NCBI RefSeq assembly: GCF_001654985.1
Contig: NZ_LXEU01000039.1
Location: 1 to 64,000 of the forward strand
Length of the DNA: 64,000 nt
Origin: Kluyvera georgiana ATCC 51603
GTDB lineage: Bacteria; Pseudomonadota; Gammaproteobacteria; Enterobacterales; Enterobacteriaceae
Direction: 5' to 3'
Under the pieces are notes generated by a model. It had not been told where the DNA came from, did no database searches, and worked only from the letters and a program-made list of their open reading frames with translations. Below, piece after piece: positions 58,511-64,000 of the stretch (position 1 is its first letter; each line of letters starts with the position of its first letter). Both the position numbers and the translations under genes were made by a program.

Positions 58511-58670
58511 AAGGGCGATGTCTAAGCCCGTCTGACATTTCTATACTGGATATCATTTATCAAAAGATTATAATTGCCTGATTGATAGAATTAACTCGGG
58601 CTAATGCGTCGCTCCTGCGGGAGGGTGGTTATCCTTTAAATGCATACGGCATGATACTCGTTAAATGATT

Positions 58671-59666
58671 ATGAATGATAAAGTTTGCTTTGTGGGTGCG
58701 TCAGGATTTGTCGGGACCCGCTTGATTGAGCTGGTTAAAGATGATTTTCGCATCAAAAACGTAGATAAGCAGCAGAGTCATTTCTTCCCTGAAGTTACCG
58801 AACTGGGTGATGTTCGTCATCAGGAGAGCATGGATGCCGCATTTGCCGGGTTTGATACCGTGGTGTTGCTGGCTGCCGAGCATCGTGATGATGTGAGTCC
58901 CACATCACTGTATTACGACGTGAATGTTCAGGGAACGCGCAACGTGCTGGCCGCCATGAACAAGAATGGCGTGAAAAATATCATTTTTGCGAGTTCGGTT
59001 GCCGTATACGGCCTGAATAAGGTCAATCCTGATGAAAGCCATCCAGAAGATCCGTTCAACCATTACGGTAAAAGCAAATGGCAGGCGGAAGAGGTACTGC
59101 GCGAGTGGTGCCAGCAGGCGCCTGATGAACGTTCGCTGACCATTATTCGTCCAACGGTGATTTTTGGTGAGCGTAATCGCGGCAATGTTTACAACCTGTT
59201 GAAGCAGATCGCCGGCGGCAAGTTTGCGATGGTGGGCGCAGGAACAAACTATAAATCAATGGCCTATATCGGCAATATCGTTGAGTTTATCAAGTATAAG
59301 CTGAGCAATGTTACGGCAGGTTATGAGGTATACAACTACGTCGACAAGCCGGACCTGAACATGAATCAGCTGGTTGCCGAAGTGGAAAAAAGCCTCAACA
59401 AAAAAATTCCTTCCGTTCATTTGCCTTATGCAGTCGGTATGCTGGGCGGCTATTGTTTTGACCTGCTGAGTAAAGTCAGCGGGAAAAAATATGCCATCAG
59501 TTCAGTGAGGGTGAAGAAGTTTTGCGCCACGACGCAGTTTGATGCAACTAAGGTGCATACCTCGGGATTTGTTGCGCCGTATACCCTGTCTCAGGGCTTA
59601 GATCGAACGCTGAAGTACGAATTCGTCCACGAGAAACAGGACGATGTCACGTTTGTGACTGAGTGA
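58671..59666 (+). CDS. gnu: GlcNAc-PP-undecaprenol 4-epimerase Gnu
   Basis: 331 residues from the second of two close ATGs (58671; the first is 58665). SDR with VGASGFVGTRLIE (G9, G12, G15) and catalytic YGKSK. It closely resembles E. coli O157 Gnu (Z3206), known to convert undecaprenyl-PP-GlcNAc to undecaprenyl-PP-GalNAc, which lies between wcaM and galF there as well. This suggests that the strain's O unit starts with GalNAc. It has its own 160-base upstream gap with no clear promoter. Confidence 0.9.
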   Translation: MNDKVCFVGASGFVGTRLIELVKDDFRIKNVDKQQSHFFPEVTELGDVRHQESMDAAFAGFDTVVLLAAEHRDDVSPTSLYYDVNVQGTRNVLAAMNKNGVKNIIFASSVAVYGLNKVNPDESHPEDPFNHYGKSKWQAEEVLREWCQQAPDERSLTIIRPTVIFGERNRGNVYNLLKQIAGGKFAMVGAGTNYKSMAYIGNIVEFIKYKLSNVTAGYEVYNYVDKPDLNMNQLVAEVEKSLNKKIPSVHLPYAVGMLGGYCFDLLSKVSGKKYAISSVRVKKFCATTQFDATKVHTSGFVAPYTLSQGLDRTLKYEFVHEKQDDVTFVTE

Positions 59667-59876
59667 TTTTTGCTGCGAAAAATCGGAAATGCAGTTTCGT
59701 AGCTGACTGAATGACGGGCTTTCCGATTCATCTGAGTCAAAATTGTCAGTTGATAGGTTGTAGTAGAGTTATTCGTTTTCCCTATGTTTTTGAGTTTCAA
59801 AGGATTAGCGAACCACCTCAGACGTTGACGGTCTGAAAGGCTATACTTTTTCAACTGAATAAAAGTGGACATTACC

Positions 59877-60770
59877 ATGGTTAATTTGAAAGCAGTCATT
59901 CCGGTAGCAGGCTTGGGTATGTATATGTTGCCCGCCACGAAAGCGATTCCCAAAGAGATGCTGCCGATCGTCGATAAACCGATGATTCAGTACATTGTCG
60001 ATGAGATCGTCGCTGCAGGAATCAAAGAAATCGTCCTGGTCACCCACGCATCGAAAAATGCGGTGGAAAACCACTTCGACACCTCGTACGAACTGGAAGC
60101 CCTGCTGGAACAACGCGTTAAGCGTCAACTGCTGGCTGAAGTACAGTCTATCTGTCCACCGGGCGTCACCATCATGAACGTGCGTCAGGCTCAGCCGTTA
60201 GGCTTAGGGCACTCTATTCTTTGTGCTCGCCCGATTGTTGGCGACAACCCGTTTGTAGTCGTGCTGCCTGATATCATTCTTGACAACGCATCTGCCGATC
60301 CGCTGCGTTATAATCTTGCGGCAATGGTGGCTCGCTTCAATGACACGGGCCGTAGCCAGGTATTGGCAAAACGTATGCCGGGCGATCTTTCTGAATACTC
60401 AGTGATTAAAACAAAAGATCCTCTGGACAGCGAAGGCAAGGTTAGCCGTATCATCGATTTTATCGAGAAGCCGGATCAACCTCAGACGCTTAACTCAGAT
60501 CTTATGGCCGTCGGCCGCTATGTGCTGTCTGCCGATGTGTGGAACGAGCTGGCGCAGACGGTTCCCGGTGCATGGGGACGTATTCAGCTTACCGATGCGA
60601 TTGCCGAACTGGCGAAAAAACAGTCTGTTGATGCCATGCTGATGACCGGCGACAGCTATGACTGCGGTAAGAAAATGGGGTATATGCAGGCGTTTGTACA
60701 GTATGGGCTGCGGAATTTGAAGGAAGGGGCGAAGTTCCGGAAAGGGATTGAGAAGCTGCTTTCGGAGTAA
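59877..60770 (+). CDS. galF: GalU-like regulator/UTP-glucose-1-phosphate uridylyltransferase subunit GalF
   Basis: 297 residues starting [20 protein letters not shown], the E. coli length; a frame from 59865 adds four residues. The nucleotidyltransferase fold has the altered Gly-rich loop ([17 protein letters not shown] instead of the GalU GLGTRMLPATK), typical of GalF. GalF is thought to modulate GalU and UDP-glucose levels. It marks the left border of the O-antigen locus. TATACT at 59842-59847 is a possible -10. Confidence 0.95.
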   Translation: MVNLKAVIPVAGLGMYMLPATKAIPKEMLPIVDKPMIQYIVDEIVAAGIKEIVLVTHASKNAVENHFDTSYELEALLEQRVKRQLLAEVQSICPPGVTIMNVRQAQPLGLGHSILCARPIVGDNPFVVVLPDIILDNASADPLRYNLAAMVARFNDTGRSQVLAKRMPGDLSEYSVIKTKDPLDSEGKVSRIIDFIEKPDQPQTLNSDLMAVGRYVLSADVWNELAQTVPGAWGRIQLTDAIAELAKKQSVDAMLMTGDSYDCGKKMGYMQAFVQYGLRNLKEGAKFRKGIEKLLSE

Positions 60771-60977
60771 ATTTAGGTAGGAGTAATATATTCGTAAATG
60801 AGAAGTACAATAATGGCAGCGAATTTCTGGATTAGGTGTTGATTCTATCCAGAAGATTGTTGCCGTTTTTATATGATCTTAATATATTAATGTAAAATAT
60901 ATGTGGTTCGATTTTAAGACCAAAAAAGCGATTACGCTGTAGTTTTCTTGTTTTTCATATACATCATTGGGATTTTA

Positions 60978-61014
60978 GTACTCTGGTAGCTATTGAGCCA
61001 GGGGCGGTAGCGTT
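60978..61014 (+). promoter_or_regulatory. JUMPstart with ops element of the O-antigen cluster
   Basis: ACTCTGGTAGCTATTGAGCC followed by AGGGGCGGTAGCGTT matches JUMPstart. The ops core GGCGGTAGCGT at 61003-61013 is perfect. It lies in the 281-base AT-rich gap between galF and the first cluster gene, the standard place for the O-antigen promoter region. RfaH control is inferred from the element. Confidence 0.92.
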
Positions 61015-61051
61015 CCTGCATCAATCGATGTTTTCTTAGTGGGGAATATGC

Positions 61052-62074
61052 ATGTTAATACTAGTTACTGGTGGTGCTGGATATATAGGTTCACATACTG
61101 CAGTTTCATTATTAGAAAATAATTATGATGTTGTCGTTCTTGACAATTTATGTAACTCTTCCGATGAGTCATTAAAAGTAGTAGAAGAGTTGACTGGAAA
61201 AAAAGTCATTTTTTATCAGGGTGATATTCGTGACAAAAAAATACTTTCATTGATTTTTGAAAATCATTCTATTGATGCAGTAATTCATTTCGCTGCTTTG
61301 AAATCAGTGGGGGAGTCGAACTCTATACCATTAACATATTATTCGAATAATATCACAGGTACTCTTGTTTTACTTGAGTGCATGCAAGAATACTCGGTTA
61401 ATAAATTTATTTTTAGTTCATCAGCAACTGTATATGGTTCAAATAGCTCGCAACCTAGTACAGAAGACGATGAAATTGGCGGTGCCACTAATCCGTATGG
61501 TTCATCGAAAGTAATGATGGAATGTATTCTCAAAGATTTTAGTAGAAGCCAATCTGATATTTCGATTATTTCGTTACGATACTTTAACCCCACTGGAGCA
61601 CATCCATCTGGAATGTTAGGTGAAGATCCAAATGGTATACCTAGCAATCTTATCCCATATGTCGCAAATGTAGCACAAGAAAAATATCCATTACTGACTA
61701 TATACGGCGCGGACTATCCTACAAAAGATGGAACAGGAGTTCGAGACTATATACATGTTATGGATCTTGCATTTGGCCATGTAAAGGCTTTAAATTATAT
61801 ATTTTCAAACTCGGTTAGTTATGAGGTTTATAATCTTGGCACGGGCCAAGGTTATTCGGTTATGGAAGTCATATCAATGTTTAAAGATATTACAGGGAAA
61901 GAAATTCCATATGTAATAAGAGACAGACGACAGGGGGATGTTGCTGAATCTTGGGCAAGCCCAGACCGTGCTAAAGAAAAGTTAAAATGGGAAGCAACAA
62001 AAGGCTTGCGGGAAATGTTAGAGGATGTATGGCGTTGGCAGACAATGAATCCAACTGGGTATCATAGAACATGA
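61052..62074 (+). CDS. galE: UDP-glucose/UDP-GlcNAc 4-epimerase (GalE family)
   Basis: 340 residues. NAD loop LILVTGGAGYIGSHT (G7, G10, G13), the catalytic S-S-A-T and YGSSK motifs, and the C-terminal PTGYH-like end typical of GalE. It interconverts UDP-Glc/UDP-Gal and perhaps the N-acetyl forms. Codon use and base composition are AT-rich, unlike the galF side, and the gene lies after the ops element, so it belongs to the O-antigen cluster rather than a gal operon. It could equally be named gne. The next gene overlaps it by four bases. Confidence 0.9.
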   Translation: MLILVTGGAGYIGSHTAVSLLENNYDVVVLDNLCNSSDESLKVVEELTGKKVIFYQGDIRDKKILSLIFENHSIDAVIHFAALKSVGESNSIPLTYYSNNITGTLVLLECMQEYSVNKFIFSSSATVYGSNSSQPSTEDDEIGGATNPYGSSKVMMECILKDFSRSQSDISIISLRYFNPTGAHPSGMLGEDPNGIPSNLIPYVANVAQEKYPLLTIYGADYPTKDGTGVRDYIHVMDLAFGHVKALNYIFSNSVSYEVYNLGTGQGYSVMEVISMFKDITGKEIPYVIRDRRQGDVAESWASPDRAKEKLKWEATKGLREMLEDVWRWQTMNPTGYHRT

Positions 62075-63090
62075 AAAATGTTGCATTTATTATTACTAAG
62101 TCTGAAGTCGGTGGAGCCCAAACATGGGTGAGTGAGATGTCCAATACTCTAAAAGATGAGTGTAATTTATTTTTAATTACATCTGAGTTAGGTTGGTTGA
62201 CAGAAAATTCGGAAAATTTTAATAAAACATTGATTTTACCAGGGGTGAAAAAACATCTCAATATTTTTACATTATGGAAGATTATATTTTTTTTCAAAAG
62301 GAATAATATTAATACTGTTATTGCAAGCTCTGCAAATGCTGGGGTTTATGCGAGATTAGCAAAGTTATTCTGTAAATTTAAGTGCATATATGTATCGCAT
62401 GGATGGTCATGTATATATAATGGCGGGAGTTTAAGGTATGTATTTTGTAAAATAGAAAAATATCTCTCAAAAATAACCGATGTTATATGGTGTGTATCCG
62501 AAAGCGATAGAGTAAAAGCATTGGATTTCATCGGAATAGATGATAGTAAGATTATTATGGTACCAAATACCGTTACACCAATGCCTAAACGAGTAAATAA
62601 AAAAATAGGATACAACGTGTTATTTGTAGGCAGGCTGACACACCCCAAACGGCCTGAACTCTTAGCTGAAGTTATATCTAAAAAAAACAATTACAAGCTT
62701 GATATCATTGGAGGCGGGGAAAATTTAGAATCACTCAAAGAAAAATATAGAGGATATTCAAATATTCGATTTCTAGGTGAAGTTAATCAGTTTGCTGATT
62801 ATCAATGTTATGATCTCTTTGCCCTTATTTCAGATAGCGAAGGCTTGCCGATGTCAGGATTAGAGGCTCATACCGCTGGCTTACCACTGTTACTTAGCGA
62901 TGTCGGCGGCTGCGCTGAGTTAATCGAAGGAAATGGGTTGTTAACCAGCAATGATGAAAAAAGTATTAATGAAAATATAGAACATATATTTTCAAGATAT
63001 GAAGAATATAGTTACCAAGCATTAATTTCCTCTAGCAAATATGACATTAAAAATTATATTGAATGCTATAGGAGACTTATTCTAGATTAA
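62071..63090 (+). CDS. Glycosyltransferase, GT4 family (O-antigen cluster)
   Basis: 339 residues, GT-B fold. The N-terminal loop reads ITKSEVGGAQTWVSEMSNTL. The linker and donor half include NVLFVGRLTHPKRPELLAEV and DSEGLPMSGLEAHTAGLPLL, with the two acidic residues of the E-x7-E region partly kept. Donor and acceptor sugars cannot be told from sequence. Start codon overlaps the galE stop (ATGA). Strongly AT-rich, as usual for O-antigen genes. Confidence 0.88.
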   Translation: MKNVAFIITKSEVGGAQTWVSEMSNTLKDECNLFLITSELGWLTENSENFNKTLILPGVKKHLNIFTLWKIIFFFKRNNINTVIASSANAGVYARLAKLFCKFKCIYVSHGWSCIYNGGSLRYVFCKIEKYLSKITDVIWCVSESDRVKALDFIGIDDSKIIMVPNTVTPMPKRVNKKIGYNVLFVGRLTHPKRPELLAEVISKKNNYKLDIIGGGENLESLKEKYRGYSNIRFLGEVNQFADYQCYDLFALISDSEGLPMSGLEAHTAGLPLLLSDVGGCAELIEGNGLLTSNDEKSINENIEHIFSRYEEYSYQALISSSKYDIKNYIECYRRLILD

Positions 63091-63167
63091 CAGCAAAATG
63101 AGCAATGAAAAACGCATTTACATAAAATATACTTTCAATCTTATATCTATTTCATTGTGAGGTTTTA

Positions 63168-64000
63168 TTGTTAAATAAAACTATAGTCTTAAAGAATGCA
63201 TTTTATCTAATGTTAGTACAAGGTGCTGGTTATATACTCCCACTGTTAACATTTCCATATTTAGTCAGAGTGCTTGGTCCCGAGTCATTTGGGATATTAG
63301 GTTTTTCACAAGCTGTTATCCAATACGTAATCTTGGTTACTGAGTATGGATTTAACTGGACGGCTACGCAACAAATTGCTAAGAATCATGAAAATAAAAT
63401 CTATGTATCCAGTATTTTTTGGTCCGTCATTTTTGCAAAATTGATATTATTTTCAGTAAGTACTGTTATACTAGTTATCATTTTCATTAGTACCGATTCT
63501 CTTCAGAAATACTTGCCCGTCATATTTGCATTTGTCCCTATGGTCTTAGGTAATGTGCTTTATCCTGTTTGGTTTTTTCAAGGAATTGAAAAAATGAAAT
63601 TGATAACCGTTTGTACATTAACTTCACGGTTCTGCATAATACCACTGACTTTTATTCTAGTTAATACGCCTGATGATGTATGGATTGCAGCAATAATCCA
63701 AAGCTGTGTTTTTATATTTTCCGCTGTATTAAGCCTGTTTATAATTCAACGAATGGAATATATAGGGTGTATACAATTTAATTTATTAGATATTAAGAAT
63801 AGACTACTTGACAGTTGGCATGTGTTTATTTCTAATTCAGCTATTAATCTCTATACCACAAGTACTATTGTTATCCTAGGTATCATTGGGAACGCATCCT
63901 CAGTAGGATATTTTAATGCGGCCAATACTATTCGTATCGCGGCACAAGGTCTCTTGAACCCTATTATACAAGCTGTTTATCCTCGAGTCAGCGCATTGAT
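63168..64000 (+). CDS. wzx: O-antigen flippase Wzx, partial (cut by window end)
   Basis: An open frame of 277 codons runs to the edge, starting with TTG at 63168 behind GAGG (63159-63162). The product begins LNKTIVLKNAFYLMLVQGAG and continues YILPLLTFPYLVRVLGPESF, the conserved N-terminus of Wzx flippases. About eight hydrophobic helices follow, with NLYTTSTIVILGIIGNASSV and ANTIRIAAQGLLNP. It exports the undecaprenyl-linked O unit. No ATG lies near the conserved N-terminus; the next in-frame ATG (about 63210) would drop 14 conserved residues. Confidence 0.88.
   Translation, partial: MLNKTIVLKNAFYLMLVQGAGYILPLLTFPYLVRVLGPESFGILGFSQAVIQYVILVTEYGFNWTATQQIAKNHENKIYVSSIFWSVIFAKLILFSVSTVILVIIFISTDSLQKYLPVIFAFVPMVLGNVLYPVWFFQGIEKMKLITVCTLTSRFCIIPLTFILVNTPDDVWIAAIIQSCVFIFSAVLSLFIIQRMEYIGCIQFNLLDIKNRLLDSWHVFISNSAINLYTTSTIVILGIIGNASSVGYFNAANTIRIAAQGLLNPIIQAVYPRVSAL

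Noticed and set aside
61052-62074. galE as part of a housekeeping gal operon.
   Set aside because: There are no galT, galK or galM genes nearby. The gene is AT-rich, lies directly behind the JUMPstart and overlaps a glycosyltransferase gene.

Overview
The window is a chromosomal segment of a Gram-negative enteric bacterium (Enterobacteriaceae). Gene content and order follow the E. coli/Salmonella thiMD-fbaB-yegS-yegQ-baeSR-mdtABCD-alkA-udk-asmA-wza/wca-galF axis, and most proteins align to their E. coli counterparts from memory. There is no gat operon, an unfamiliar catabolic locus lies next to fbaB, and DgcE is short. The complete colanic acid cluster argues against Klebsiella. Enterobacter or a close genus fits best; this is an inference. 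No rRNA, tRNA, CRISPR array or insertion sequence was seen.

Region 1 (1-11.1 kb): end of thiM, thiD and fbaB. Next comes an accessory locus of one enolase-superfamily dehydratase and a complete peptide/nickel-type ABC transporter (binding protein, two permeases, two ATPases), behind a CRP site and two LacI-type operator-like palindromes. A REP element separates it from an orphan family-1 sugar-binding protein, which converges on yegS.

Region 2 (11.1-14.0 kb): a HigB/RelE-type toxin-antitoxin pair with a duplicated operator, then the CRP-controlled small RNA CyaR. The CyaR terminator carries what looks like an empty phage P2 attachment core. trhP (yegQ) and yegP follow.

Region 3 (14.0-35.2 kb): the envelope-stress efflux operon mdtABCD-baeSR on the minus strand, an Ibs/Sib type I toxin-antitoxin locus, yegD, alkA, a shortened dgcE (no EAL domain) whose 3' end overlaps alkA, then udk, dcd, asmA and yegH.

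Region 4 (35.2-58.5 kb): the colanic acid operon wza-wzb-wzc-wcaABCDEF-gmd-fcl-gmm-wcaI-manC-manB-wcaJ-wzxC-wcaKLM. A 640-base leader carries an RcsAB box and a JUMPstart/ops element for RfaH. The operon makes GDP-fucose and other precursors, builds a lipid-linked repeat unit (WcaJ, glycosyl- and acetyltransferases, pyruvyltransferase), flips it (WzxC), polymerises it (WcaD) and exports it (Wza-Wzb-Wzc). Three hairpin repeats interrupt it.

Region 5 (58.6-64 kb): gnu (GlcNAc-PP-undecaprenol 4-epimerase) and galF, then a second JUMPstart and a sharp switch to AT-rich DNA. There the strain-specific O-antigen cluster begins: a galE-like epimerase, a GT4 glycosyltransferase and a Wzx flippase cut by the window edge.
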